Of a stretch of DNA of 64,000 bases, positions 48,307-57,311 are shown in pieces (within the stretch, counting starts at the first letter, position 1; each line of letters begins with the position of its first letter). The stretch is from an uncultured Gammaproteobacteria bacterium. Its GTDB lineage: Bacteria > Pseudomonadota > Gammaproteobacteria > JAADHQ01. The DNA is taken from contig CAMYJD010000014.1 of NCBI GenBank assembly GCA_947258655.1, positions 1-64,000 of the forward strand. Direction: 5' to 3'. A program made the position numbers and the translations under genes. The notes under the pieces were generated by a model. The model saw nothing but the letters and a program-made list of their open reading frames with translations. It searched no databases and was not told the DNA's origin.

Positions 48307-50080
48307 ATGCCTGAATATCGATCAAGAACCACCACGCATGGGAGAAATATGGCGGGTGCGCGTTCCTTATGGCGTGCCACCGGCATGAAAGACGAGGACT
48401 TTGACAAACCCATTATCGCTATTGCCAATTCCTTTACCCAGTTCGTGCCCGGCCATGTGCACCTGAAAGACCTCGGCCAGCTGGTTGCACGAGAAATAGA
48501 AAAAGCCGGTGGCGTGGCCAAGGAATTCAACACCATTGCGGTTGATGACGGTATCGCCATGGGGCATGGCGGCATGCTCTATTCATTGCCCTCGCGCGAG
48601 CTAATTACCGATGCCGTCGAGTATATGGTCAATGCCCATTGTGCCGATGCTCTGGTGTGTATCTCTAATTGTGACAAGATTACACCGGGAATGCTGAATG
48701 CCGCGATGCGCCTGAATATCCCCGCCGTGTTCGTTTCCGGTGGGCCGATGGAATCGGGCAAGAGTATTATTCATGGCAAGGAAGTTCATCTGGATCTGGT
48801 TGATGCGATGGTATCGGCCGCCGATGATAGCGTCAGTGATGAAGATGTATTGACCATGGAACGCTCGGCCTGTCCTACCTGTGGCTCCTGTTCCGGTATG
48901 TTTACGGCCAATTCCATGAACTGTCTGACCGAGGCGCTTGGCCTGTCACTGCCGGGTAATGGCAGCACGCTGGCGACACACGCCGATCGTGAACGCCTGT
49001 TTCTCGAGGCCGGGCGTCTGATTGTTGCCAATGCCAAACGCTATTATGAACAGGATGATGCCTCGGTATTGCCGCGCTCGGTAGCGACGTTCGCCGCATT
49101 TGAAAACGCGATGTCACTGGATATCGCGATGGGCGGCTCAACCAATACCATCCTGCATTTACTCGCTGCGGCCCAGGAAGGCGAAGTACCTTTTACAATG
49201 GACGATATCGACCGTCTGTCACGCAAGGTGCCCAATCTTTGCAAGGTCGCACCTTCCACGCAGAAATATCATATGGAAGATGTGCACCGCGCCGGCGGTG
49301 TCATGGCGATCCTGGGTGAGCTAGATCGCGCCGGTCTGCTGCACACCGATGTAGCGACTATTCATAAATGTGCCGACACAGACCGCGTTCAGCCAGAACA
49401 AGCGCTGGCCATCGCTGGATGTCGACCGCGAACAGGGTTGCATTCGTGATATTGGCCATGCCTATAGCAAGGATGGTGGGCTTGCAGTGCTGTATGGCAA
49501 TATCGCCGAAGACGGCTGTGTGGTCAAAACGGCCGGCGTAGACGAAGGTATACTGGTGTTCTCGGGGCCCGCGCGTATATTTGAAAGTCAGGATGCTGCG
49601 GTCGAGGCCATTCTGGCGGAGCGTATCAACGAAGGTGACGTCGTGTTAATCCGTTACGAAGGCCCGCGTGGTGGCCCGGGTATGCAGGAGATGCTGTATC
49701 CGACCAGTTACCTTAAATCAAAAGGGCTGGGCAAGGCCTGTGCGCTGGTGACCGACGGGCGTTTTTCCGGGGGTACATCCGGTCTGTCGATAGGCCATGC
49801 CTCGCCGGAAGCCGCTGAAGGTGGGGCCATCGGCCTGGTCGAGGAGGGTGACCTGATCGAGATCGATATCCCCAGGCGCACGATCCGGGTTGCGCTCACA
49901 GATGCCGAGCTCGACCAGCGCCGTCAGCAGATGGAGGCCAGGGGAGTACAGGCATGGCAGCCACTCGAGCGCCAGCGTCAGGTGTCGGCTGCATTGCAGG
50001 CCTATGCGGCGATGACGACATCGGCGGCACGTGGTGCGGTGCGGGATGTGGGGCAACTGCAGGGAAAAGATAAAAGATAA
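48307..50080 (+). pseudogene. ilvD: Dihydroxy-acid dehydratase, broken by an internal deletion and frame change
   Basis: IlvD dehydrates dihydroxy-acids for valine and isoleucine. The first frame (48307 to about 49357) starts [20 protein letters not shown] and holds the cluster ligands [12 protein letters not shown] and [11 protein letters not shown]. It reads normally to [16 protein letters not shown] and then turns to nonsense, stopping at 49449. A second frame, shifted by +1 and readable from 49370, resumes at [19 protein letters not shown] and continues to [12 protein letters not shown] at 50080. About 30 family residues (the segment with FRAGPAG) are missing between. Either a true deletion or an assembly fault; the rest of both halves is well conserved. 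Confidence 0.88.
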
Positions 50081-50084
50081 AAGA

Positions 50085-50203
50085 GTAAAGGGAAGGTGCA
50101 ACCGGAGGTTGCAAATTTATTACAGCATGGAGTAGCGAAATATGACCGGCACAGCCGGTCCACGATCCCTTTGCCCTTGTATCTTTGCACTTTCCTCTGC
50201 CTT
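50085..50203. other. Structured intergenic segment between ilvD and phoB
   Basis: Two hairpins lie in tandem: TGCAACC/GGTTGCA (50097-50113) and GACCGGC/GCCGGTC (50144-50160). Flanking GGAAGGTGCAA and TTGCACTTTCC are partly complementary and could close an outer stem. The word CCTTGTATCTTT at 50175-50186 recurs at 58965-58976 after phoU, followed in both places by TCTGCCT within about 15 nt. It may end ilvD transcription. Confidence 0.45.
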
Positions 50204-50232
50204 TTGTAATATAGATGTAATAATTCTATTTT
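50204..50232 (+). promoter_or_regulatory. Pho-box-like repeats before phoB
   Basis: TTGTAAT (50204-50210) and ATGTAAT (50215-50221) are in 11-bp phase, with a weak third unit CTATTTT (50226). They resemble the PhoB half-site TTGTCAT and match the TTGTAAT unit seen before ppk. The phoB ATG is 49 nt downstream, so autoregulation is likely. TATATA near 50232 could be the -10. Confidence 0.55.
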
Positions 50233-50269
50233 ATATATGACATGTGCTTAACAATTGAATGGCGATGTT

Positions 50270-50965
50270 ATGTCTGAAGAAAAACAGATCCTTATCGTAG
50301 ACGACGAGCCTGCCATCCTCGATATGGTTGAATTTGCGCTGAAACGCACCGGTTTCAGATTAGTGCTGGCCGAAGACTCCATGCAGGCAATGAGTTGTAT
50401 AGCCGAATCGAAACCGGACCTGGTCCTGCTTGATTGGATGCTGCCGGATATCAGCGGCGTAGATCTTGCCCGCCGACTGAAACGCGATGATCTAAGCAAG
50501 TCTATTCCTATTATTATGCTGACCGCACGCGCGGATGAGGGTGATAAGTTACGCGGCTTTGAGGTCGGTGTTGATGATTATGTGACCAAGCCATTTTCAA
50601 CCCGGGAGCTGATAGCACGTATCAATGCGGTCTTGCGCCGAGTGGAAACCCATCAGGATGATTCCAGTATTACAATGCGTGGGCTGGAACTGGATCCGAC
50701 GACCCATCGGGTTGGCTTTGAGGGTGAAAAGGTCAGTCTGGGGCCGACAGAATTTCGTCTGCTACATTTCTTCATGACCCATCCGGAGCGAGTTTATAGC
50801 CGTGAACAATTGCTCGACAGGGTCTGGGGTCAGAATGTTTATATTGAGGAACGTACCGTTGATGTTCACATTCGACGGCTGAGAAAAGAGCTGTCCACGC
50901 ATGGGTGCGACAAAATGATACAAACAGTGCGCGGTGCCGGCTACCGTTTTTCCAGACAGACCTGA
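50270..50965 (+). CDS. phoB: Phosphate regulon response regulator PhoB
   Basis: PhoB binds Pho boxes when phosphorylated by PhoR under phosphate starvation. The 231-residue protein has a receiver domain with the acidic pair D11-D12, the phosphoacceptor D55 in LLDWMLPD and the conserved Lys in VTKPFSTREL (about 105). The C-terminal OmpR-type winged helix reads LGPTEFRLLHFFMTHPERVYSREQLLDRVWG (over about 160-190) and RTVDVHIRRLRKEL. ATG 50270 is preferred to 50255. phoR follows after 156 nt. Confidence 0.95.
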   Translation: MSEEKQILIVDDEPAILDMVEFALKRTGFRLVLAEDSMQAMSCIAESKPDLVLLDWMLPDISGVDLARRLKRDDLSKSIPIIMLTARADEGDKLRGFEVGVDDYVTKPFSTRELIARINAVLRRVETHQDDSSITMRGLELDPTTHRVGFEGEKVSLGPTEFRLLHFFMTHPERVYSREQLLDRVWGQNVYIEERTVDVHIRRLRKELSTHGCDKMIQTVRGAGYRFSRQT

Positions 50966-51121
50966 CAACGTGCCTGGGGCTTATGCCGAATCGCTCTTTC
51001 GTTGGAAAACCAGGGTAAATATACATAATGATATTAGCGGCATTGTTGGATTGACACGCAATTGTGATAAAACAGTGCTATCCTGCATGTACCGACTTGG
51101 GTGAATTTTTAAGGTTAAATA

Positions 51122-52420
51122 GTGAGAAATTCCTGGTCAAGTGAGGTATGGCGATTAGTGGGACTACTGGTCCTGGGGCTGTTGATCGGCCTCGTGACCG
51201 GCCAGGTTTCATGGGCATTGTTTGTCATTACAGCAGTATACCTCGTCTGGCATTTACACAACCTGTACAAACTGGATCAGTGGTTACAGGGTAAACGTGC
51301 CGGTATCCCTGATACCATTGAGGGTGCGTGGGCCAATGTTTACTACCATCTAAATCGCTTGCAACAACGAAATCGCCGACGCAAGAAAAAACTGGCCTCG
51401 ATGGTCAATCGTTTTCGGGAGTCGACCAATGCGCTTCCAGACGCGGCCGTGGTCCTGGATGTGCATGGCAATATCGAGAACTGGAACATGTCAGCAGCAA
51501 GCTTGCTCAATCTGCGTAAACAGGATGCGCACCAACCTATAACCAACCTGATCAGGCACCCGGACTTCATCCAGTATCTCAATCGCAATGACTTTTCCAG
51601 TAGTCTGCAGATGCCTTCGTCTTTTCAGGAGGGTGTATACCTGTCGATCAGGATTGTTCCTTACGGAAACAAGCAGCGTTTGTTGATGGTGCGCGATATC
51701 ACCCGCCTGCACAAACTTGAGCAGATGCGTCAGGACTTTATTGCCAATGTATCGCACGAATTACGTACACCATTAACCGTTATCCTGGGCTATCTTGAGA
51801 GTATGCTGGAGGAAGAAGAAGGCTGGGTGAAGGAGAATGAGGGAAGTATCAAGGCGATGCTGCAACAGTCCATGCGCATGCAGAATATAGTTACAGACCT
51901 GTTGCTGTTGTCACGTCTTGAAACAGAAGGGAGTACGTACAAAAAACAGAATGTCGATGTCCCGGCCATGCTGAAAATGATCAAGGAGGACGGTGAGGTC
52001 CTGAGTAATGGTCGTCATACGCTCCAGATTGATACTGATCCGGAGTTATGGTTACGCGCAAGTGGCGAAGAGCTGATCAGTGTATTTTCCAATCTGATCT
52101 ATAATGCCGTTAAATATACACCTGAAGGCGGGCATATCTATATTCGCTGGTTTGCGGACGAACAAGGTGCGCATTTTGAGGTGGAGGATACGGGTGTGGG
52201 TATAGCTCCACAGCACATACCTCGGTTGACAGAGCGTTTCTACCGCGTTGATGTCGGACGCTCACGGGCAACAGGTGGTACGGGTCTCGGACTGGCTATC
52301 GTCAAGCATGTGCTGGGACGTCATAGCGCAGTACTGGAAATTGACAGCGAGATCGATAAAGGCAGCACCTTTCGTTGCGTCTTCCCCACAAATCTAATCC
52401 TTGAACGAGAAGTCGCCTGA
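51122..52420 (+). CDS. phoR: Phosphate regulon sensor kinase PhoR
   Basis: PhoR phosphorylates PhoB when phosphate is scarce. The 432-residue protein has a double hydrophobic N-terminus (LVGLLVLGLLIGLVTGQVSWALFVITAVYLVW over about 12-43), a basic linker, a PAS domain (ALPDAAVVLDVHGNIENWN from about 103), the phosphoacceptor His in NVSHELRTPL (about 213) and the ATPase boxes NLIYNAVKYTPEGG, DTGVGIAPQHI and GGTGLGLAIVKHVL. The start is GTG 51122. It has no large periplasmic domain, as in the PhoR family. Confidence 0.94.
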   Translation: MRNSWSSEVWRLVGLLVLGLLIGLVTGQVSWALFVITAVYLVWHLHNLYKLDQWLQGKRAGIPDTIEGAWANVYYHLNRLQQRNRRRKKKLASMVNRFRESTNALPDAAVVLDVHGNIENWNMSAASLLNLRKQDAHQPITNLIRHPDFIQYLNRNDFSSSLQMPSSFQEGVYLSIRIVPYGNKQRLLMVRDITRLHKLEQMRQDFIANVSHELRTPLTVILGYLESMLEEEEGWVKENEGSIKAMLQQSMRMQNIVTDLLLLSRLETEGSTYKKQNVDVPAMLKMIKEDGEVLSNGRHTLQIDTDPELWLRASGEELISVFSNLIYNAVKYTPEGGHIYIRWFADEQGAHFEVEDTGVGIAPQHIPRLTERFYRVDVGRSRATGGTGLGLAIVKHVLGRHSAVLEIDSEIDKGSTFRCVFPTNLILEREVA

Positions 52421-52523
52421 AATCAGGATTAACGATCTCCATTCCTGTTAGTTCACCGGTCCCTGTTCTTCTCTCCGCAGTATAAATCACAAGATTCCTG
52501 TTTCGAATATCATCATATTTTTA

Positions 52524-52563
52524 TTGTAATAAATTGTTCAATAAAATTTAGTCTGATTGTCAT
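52524..52563 (+). promoter_or_regulatory. Weak Pho-box-like words before the plcP-like gene
   Basis: TTGTAAT (52524) and an exact TTGTCAT (52557) are 33 nt apart, three 11-bp turns, but the two units between them are poor. The gene start is 48 nt after the second word. It is suggestive only. Confidence 0.3.
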
Positions 52564-52610
52564 ATTTGGTTTTTATATTTAGCCGAACTCATGCATGGGA
52601 GGAGGATGTT

Positions 52611-53429
52611 ATGGCTTCGGTACATCAAATGCGTCCACTGCGCTATCGTTCGATCTGGCTTTCAGATATACACCTCGGTTATCGTGGCTGTAAAGCCGAT
52701 TATCTGCTTGACTTTCTACGCTCTACCGAATGCGAGAATCTCTATCTCGTAGGCGATATTATCGATGTCTGGGCAATGAAACGCAGGGGTCTGTATTGGC
52801 CGCAGGCACATAATAACGTTATCAGAACCGTACTGGGTAAGGCCAAGCATGGCACCAAAGTAGTGTACATACCGGGTAATCACGATGAAATGTTTCGTGA
52901 TTATGATGGCCAGGTATTGGGGAATGTTGAAATCCATATGGACTATATACATGAGACGGCCGATGGTCGACGTTTGTTAATGTTGCACGGTGACGAATTT
53001 GATAGTGTCATTCGGTGTAGCCGTTTGATCGGCTATCTTGGCGACACAGCCTATGATTTTTTATTATATCTCAATCGCTGGGTCAATATGGCACGGCGCA
53101 AACTGGGTTTTCCATACTGGTCCATTTCCGCCTACCTGAAGCACAAGGTGAAAAATGCTGTTAATGTCATCAGTAATTTTGAAAAAGCGGTCGCCCATGA
53201 AGCCAATAGACGTAATGTCGATGGCCTTGTTTGTGGTCATATTCATCACGCGGAAATCAGAATGATCGATGATGTCCTGTACTGCAATGATGGCGACTGG
53301 GTCGAGAGCTGTACCGCGATGGTTGAACATCAGGACGGGAGTCTGGAAATCCTGCATTGGTCTGACCAGACGCATTCAATGAAAAGTCACCCCTCTGTTG
53401 AAGGTGAAGTCAGCAAGAAGATTGCATGA
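52611..53429 (+). CDS. PlcP-type phospholipid phosphodiesterase (LpxH/UDP-2,3-diacylglucosamine diphosphatase superfamily)
   Basis: The 272-residue metallophosphatase has LSDIHLGYRGCKADYLLDFL (about 17-36), LVGDIIDVW (about 46), IPGNHDEMFRDY (about 85-96), MLHGDEFDSV (about 124) and VCGHIHHAE (about 205). LpxH has GNRD where this has GNHD, and the YDFLLYLNRWVNMARRKLGFPYWS stretch and NDGDWVESCTAMVE end are those of the PlcP group (COG2908). PlcP removes phospholipid head groups under phosphate starvation. The next gene is a glycosyltransferase 4 nt away and phoBR is just upstream, which fits lipid remodelling. GGAGGAGG precedes the ATG. Confidence 0.75.
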   Translation: MASVHQMRPLRYRSIWLSDIHLGYRGCKADYLLDFLRSTECENLYLVGDIIDVWAMKRRGLYWPQAHNNVIRTVLGKAKHGTKVVYIPGNHDEMFRDYDGQVLGNVEIHMDYIHETADGRRLLMLHGDEFDSVIRCSRLIGYLGDTAYDFLLYLNRWVNMARRKLGFPYWSISAYLKHKVKNAVNVISNFEKAVAHEANRRNVDGLVCGHIHHAEIRMIDDVLYCNDGDWVESCTAMVEHQDGSLEILHWSDQTHSMKSHPSVEGEVSKKIA

Positions 53430-53433
53430 TTGC

Positions 53434-54429
53434 ATGAAGATTGCTATTGCTACAGACGCCTGGTACCCACAGACCAATGGTGTAGTCACGACACTCAGTA
53501 CAACCGCCAAGACGCTGGAGGAACTTGGCCATGAAGTGTTAATGCTGACACCGGAGCCATTTAAGTCGATTCCACTGCCCACCTACAAAAGTATCCGTCT
53601 GGCTTTACTTCCTGGTCGGCACACAGACAAGACGCTTGAGCAATACCAGCCCGATGCGGTGCACATTGCGACCGAGGGTCCGATTGGCTTTGCAGTCCGC
53701 AGTTACTGCATTCGCAAGGGTATCCCGTTTACGACCTCATATCATACGCAATTCCCACAGTATGTCAGGATGCGCGCACCAATTCCCGTGAGCTGGTCAT
53801 ATGCGTTTCTCAGATGGTTTCATTCGCGTGCTGTAAGGACCATGGTCCCGAGTGAGTCTCAGCGCAAGGAGCTGGAACGCTGGAATTTCAATAATGTCAG
53901 AATATGGTCAAGGGGTGTGAATACGTCCCTGTTTAGACCTAGTGAGAGCAAGCAGCTGCTGGATAGCGGGCCAATATTCATGTATGCGGGCAGGGTGGCC
54001 GTCGAGAAAAATCTTGATGCTTTTCTGAAGCTGGATTTGCCAGGGAAAAAATATATCGTCGGAGACGGTCCTGATATGGACATGCTGAAGGCGAGGTACA
54101 CCGAGGCAGTGTTTACCGGTTTCAAGTATGGTGAGGAGCTGACAGATTTATTGTCCTGCGCTGATGTGTTCGTATTTCCCAGTCGCACTGATACGTTCGG
54201 CCTGGTTATGCTGGAGGCCATGGCCTGCGGTGTTCCGGTCGCTGCTTACCCTGTTACAGGTCCTATCGATGTAATAAAGCAGGGTGTAACCGGGGTGATG
54301 CAGGACAACCTCGGCGAAGCAGTGTTGCAGGCACTCAAACTGGACAGAAAGGATGCGCGTGAATATGCGCTCAGGCATACCTGGATGGATTGTACCCGTC
54401 AGTTTGTTGAGAATCTGGAGCCTGTCTAG
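53434..54429 (+). CDS. GT4 glycosyltransferase, likely glycolipid synthesis (Agt-like)
   Basis: The 331-residue protein is a GT-B enzyme: IAIATDAWYPQTNGVVTTLSTT at the start, HIATEGPIGFAVRSYC (about 77), TSYHTQFPQYV, the second domain FMYAGRVAVEKNLDAFL (about 182) and SRTDTFGLVMLEAMACGVPVAAYPVTGP with the catalytic EX7E-like pair (about 250-276). It begins 4 nt after the plcP-like gene and is surely co-expressed. In marine bacteria such a pair replaces phospholipid by glucosyl or glucuronosyl diacylglycerol. The sugar donor and acceptor are inferred from context only. Confidence 0.75.
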   Translation: MKIAIATDAWYPQTNGVVTTLSTTAKTLEELGHEVLMLTPEPFKSIPLPTYKSIRLALLPGRHTDKTLEQYQPDAVHIATEGPIGFAVRSYCIRKGIPFTTSYHTQFPQYVRMRAPIPVSWSYAFLRWFHSRAVRTMVPSESQRKELERWNFNNVRIWSRGVNTSLFRPSESKQLLDSGPIFMYAGRVAVEKNLDAFLKLDLPGKKYIVGDGPDMDMLKARYTEAVFTGFKYGEELTDLLSCADVFVFPSRTDTFGLVMLEAMACGVPVAAYPVTGPIDVIKQGVTGVMQDNLGEAVLQALKLDRKDAREYALRHTWMDCTRQFVENLEPV

Positions 54430-54515
54430 GCTGTCTGTGTGCGGCCTTGACGGGTATCGATATCAAGATCGTGGTGGTGAAGGATACGCATGCCTGATAT
54501 CAGTTCGTGCCGCTG

Positions 54516-55727
54516 CTAATTCTGAGCCCCGAGTTTTGATTTTTGTACAGCTTTTTTCTCAACGACAGGCGCTTTGGTGGCGATGATATTGCAGTAGAGG
54601 TTCTGCATTCTGTCTGCCATGACATCTGCAGACCACTGTTGTGCAGCTTCCCTCGCCTGTGCGCCAAGGCTTTTTCGTTGCAGGTCATTGGATAACAGGC
54701 GGGTTACCTTGCACGCAAATTTGACTTCGTCATCCTCTGCTATCAGCGCACCTGGATTGTCCTGTAATATATCTTTAGTTCCCATTATCGCCGTGGAGAT
54801 GACCGGGATGCCGAGTGCCATTGCTTCCAGTAATACCAGTCCCTGGGTTTCAGTGCGCGACGAGAATACAAAAACGTCAGCACTGCAGTAACAGTCATAT
54901 AACTCGGCTTTCCGGTCGAGATAGCCGATAAACATAATATTATTCTCGAGGCCCAGGTTAATGGCCAGCCGTTGTAAATGCCGCTTTGCAGGTCCATCGC
55001 CGGCAATGATCAACAATATATCAGGTATATCCTGCCAGACGTGGGTCAGCATTCTAATTAAGAAATCGATATTCTTTTCATGCGCGATCCTGCTGACATT
55101 GACCAGTACGGGCCGGTCTGCGTCTATGTTGTATTTACGTCTGAAGCTGGCGCCATCTCCCTGCCCGAATGCCTCGACTTCTATCCCGGTAGGTAATATC
55201 GTTGTGTTTGTTTTTACACCGTAATTGTGCAGCACCTGCTGCATCGCAGTCGACGGGACGATAACATGATCCACCTTATTGCATTGGCGCACACTGACTT
55301 TACGAGCCAGGGCCTTGAGCCAGTTTTTTGGCAACAAGGGGATATAGTTATAAAGGTATTCCTCGAAAAATGTGTGATAGGTTTCAATACTGGGAATGCA
55401 CAGTTCGCGTGACAGGCGCAGCCCAAGATAATGTGCAACGAAGGGCGTGTGTATATGGATAATATCAAAATCCCTTTGTTTTAATGTTGCTGTCAGTTTA
55501 CGTATTTGACCGGCATGCATGAGTCTGTCTTCGGGATCAAATATCACCCGCATTGAAGGAATACGAATGATATCCTGACCGTCACTCTGTGTTGACACCT
55601 TGTAGTCAGGTACCAGTAGGACAATTTCGTGACCGGCCTGTATCAACCGTTTTCTGAATGTATGGATGGATGTAGAGACACCATTTATTCGGGGAAAAAA
55701 AACATCGGAAATCATCAGTATACGCAT
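54516..55727 (-). CDS. GT4 glycosyltransferase, diacylglycerol glycosyltransferase-like
   Basis: The 403-residue GT-B protein starts MRILMISDVFFPRINGVST, has HIHTPFVAHYLGLRLSREL (about 95-113), ETYHTFFEEYLYNYIPL (about 119), the second domain LVNVSRIAHEKNIDFLIRML (about 209) and SSRTETQGLVLLEAMALGIPVIST with the EX7E pattern (about 294-317). The Lys/Ala-rich tail is unusual. The N-terminal pattern resembles bacterial alpha-monoglucosyldiacylglycerol synthases. It converges on the Agt-like gene and is divergent from the porin, so it may add a second sugar in the same glycolipid path, or serve a separate polysaccharide. Confidence 0.72.
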   Translation of the reverse strand: MRILMISDVFFPRINGVSTSIHTFRKRLIQAGHEIVLLVPDYKVSTQSDGQDIIRIPSMRVIFDPEDRLMHAGQIRKLTATLKQRDFDIIHIHTPFVAHYLGLRLSRELCIPSIETYHTFFEEYLYNYIPLLPKNWLKALARKVSVRQCNKVDHVIVPSTAMQQVLHNYGVKTNTTILPTGIEVEAFGQGDGASFRRKYNIDADRPVLVNVSRIAHEKNIDFLIRMLTHVWQDIPDILLIIAGDGPAKRHLQRLAINLGLENNIMFIGYLDRKAELYDCYCSADVFVFSSRTETQGLVLLEAMALGIPVISTAIMGTKDILQDNPGALIAEDDEVKFACKVTRLLSNDLQRKSLGAQAREAAQQWSADVMADRMQNLYCNIIATKAPVVEKKAVQKSKLGAQN

Positions 55728-56036
55728 AGATGTGCCCCAGAGTGCATAACAATCATAAAAGTCTCTCGCGATAATATGTCGGTTTTATGACAATTAGATT
55801 ATGTTTGCATGACAGCGGGGGTGTCTGTTGTAAGCCTGGCAATTTCGTTCAATGGCACTGTTGCCGGGCTCGCAGCTAATCATCATCCGCCTGCTATGTG
55901 ATTACCTAAACTTGCAGCATATGTAGCGAGCTCAATTCAGTTATTGCGAACATTAACCCGAGAACAGCACTGTTAATGAACTGGTTTGATCATTACTCGC
56001 ATTGCATGCATGTTGTACAGCAGCAACATTGTATGG

Positions 56037-56080
56037 ATTTAATATTACGTTAATATAAATGTAACATAAGTTTAATATTT
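56037..56080 (+). promoter_or_regulatory. Four tandem 11-bp Pho-box-like repeats before the porin
   Basis: The units are ATTTAATATTA (56037), CGTTAATATAA (56048), ATGTAACATAA (56059) and GTTTAATATTT (56070). They share the pattern NNNTAA(T/C)AT in strict 11-bp phase, the spacing of PhoB half-sites. A -10-like TATTCT lies about 7 nt beyond the array, and the porin ATG is 87 nt downstream. The 55728-56036 part of the gap shows no gene. Confidence 0.6.
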
Positions 56081-56166
56081 CATGACTATTCTCGTTAGCT
56101 CAATTTATTGAGCCGGCATGAATTTCCTTATGGCCGGTATTTCATAACTAGTCTGAGGAGACATTC

Positions 56167-57237
56167 ATGAAAAAAAATATGATAGCTGCAGCAGTTGCGA
56201 CGGCACTGGTACTACCTGTTTGCGCAAATGCGGCCAAGGTTGCGGGTGATGCACTGGAGATCTACGGCAAGATACACGTATCGGTCGATGCCAGCGACAG
56301 GGATATCACGGGTACTGATGATACTCAGGACATCAGTGTTTCCAGTAACTCAAGCCGTCTGGGCTTCAAGGGCAAACACAAAATGGGTGATAGTGGTTTG
56401 TCTGCCGTGTATCAGCTTGAACAGGAAGTCAGTATTGGCTCCGGCAGTGCTAATACCTTTACAACCCGTAATTCATTTGTTGGTCTGAAAGGCTCGTTTG
56501 GACGTGTTATCGCCGGTAAGTACGATACCCCGTTCAAGACGGTCGGTGGTAAGTGGAGTGTCATGGGTGATTCGGTTGCCGAGCGTCGTTCCATCCTCGG
56601 TGCCAAATCCAGTGGTGGTAACACAATGAATCAGCGTGGTGAAAACGCGTTGATGTGGGATCATAAGTTCGGTGATCTGAAAGCCATGGTCATGTACTCA
56701 GCGGATGCGTCCGATGATGATGAAAATGTAGTCGATACCAAGGGCGATACCCTGACAAGTATCGGCGTGCTGTATAAGAGCAAGAATTCACCCCTCTACT
56801 TTGGTGCCGCTTATGAAGACTGGGATAAGCTGAAAGGAAACGAGACTGATGGTTATCGTGTCATGCTCGGTTACACCGCAGGGTTTGGCAAGGTTGGCTT
56901 TATTTACGAGGATATCTCCAGTAAAGATGCCGCGCTCGAGCGCTCGGTCTATGGTGTAAACGGTCTGTTCAAATTAGGCAATGGACTGGATTTGCGTGGT
57001 GAGGTGCTGATAGCGGATGACTCCAATGCCGGACCCGATACAGGTGCAACTCGCTTTGGACTTGGGCTGTTCAAAAAGTATGATAAGCAGACCCAGCTGT
57101 ATGCGGCCTATGGACAGACGGATAACGATGCCAATGCCAAATATCAGGGTGTTGATGGTGGTCACGGAGACGAAGTCAAGACAGAAAATGGCGGTACTCC
57201 GAGTTCCTTCTCTGTGGGTATAGTCTACAAGTTCTAA
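56167..57237 (+). CDS. Gram-negative general porin (Porin_4 type)
   Basis: The 356-residue outer-membrane protein has a signal peptide (MKKNMIAAAVATALVLPVCANA) and then the porin start DALEIYGKIHVSVDAS, SSRLGFKGKHKMGDSGLSAVYQLEQEV, a loop-3-like SFGRVIAGKYDTPFKTVGG (about 115-133) and a C-terminal aromatic end FSVGIVYKF, the signal for BamA insertion. GGAGAC precedes the ATG. Tandem Pho-box-like repeats upstream and phoU downstream suggest it is a PhoE-like porin for anion uptake in phosphate starvation. Selectivity is not visible from sequence. Confidence 0.88.
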   Translation: MKKNMIAAAVATALVLPVCANAAKVAGDALEIYGKIHVSVDASDRDITGTDDTQDISVSSNSSRLGFKGKHKMGDSGLSAVYQLEQEVSIGSGSANTFTTRNSFVGLKGSFGRVIAGKYDTPFKTVGGKWSVMGDSVAERRSILGAKSSGGNTMNQRGENALMWDHKFGDLKAMVMYSADASDDDENVVDTKGDTLTSIGVLYKSKNSPLYFGAAYEDWDKLKGNETDGYRVMLGYTAGFGKVGFIYEDISSKDAALERSVYGVNGLFKLGNGLDLRGEVLIADDSNAGPDTGATRFGLGLFKKYDKQTQLYAAYGQTDNDANAKYQGVDGGHGDEVKTENGGTPSSFSVGIVYKF

Positions 57238-57272
57238 GTTATATCTAAAAGTTCAAAGTAATTTCTTGTTTT

Positions 57273-57311
57273 GGGCAGAGCATCATGGATGGTGTTCTGC
57301 CTCATTTTTTA
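57273..57311 (+). terminator. Intrinsic terminator after the porin
   Basis: GGCAGA (57274) pairs with TCTGCC (57296), extended inwards by CATCAT with ATGGTG through a G-T pair, giving about 13 pairs and a GG loop. It is followed by TCATTTTTT. Confidence 0.85.
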
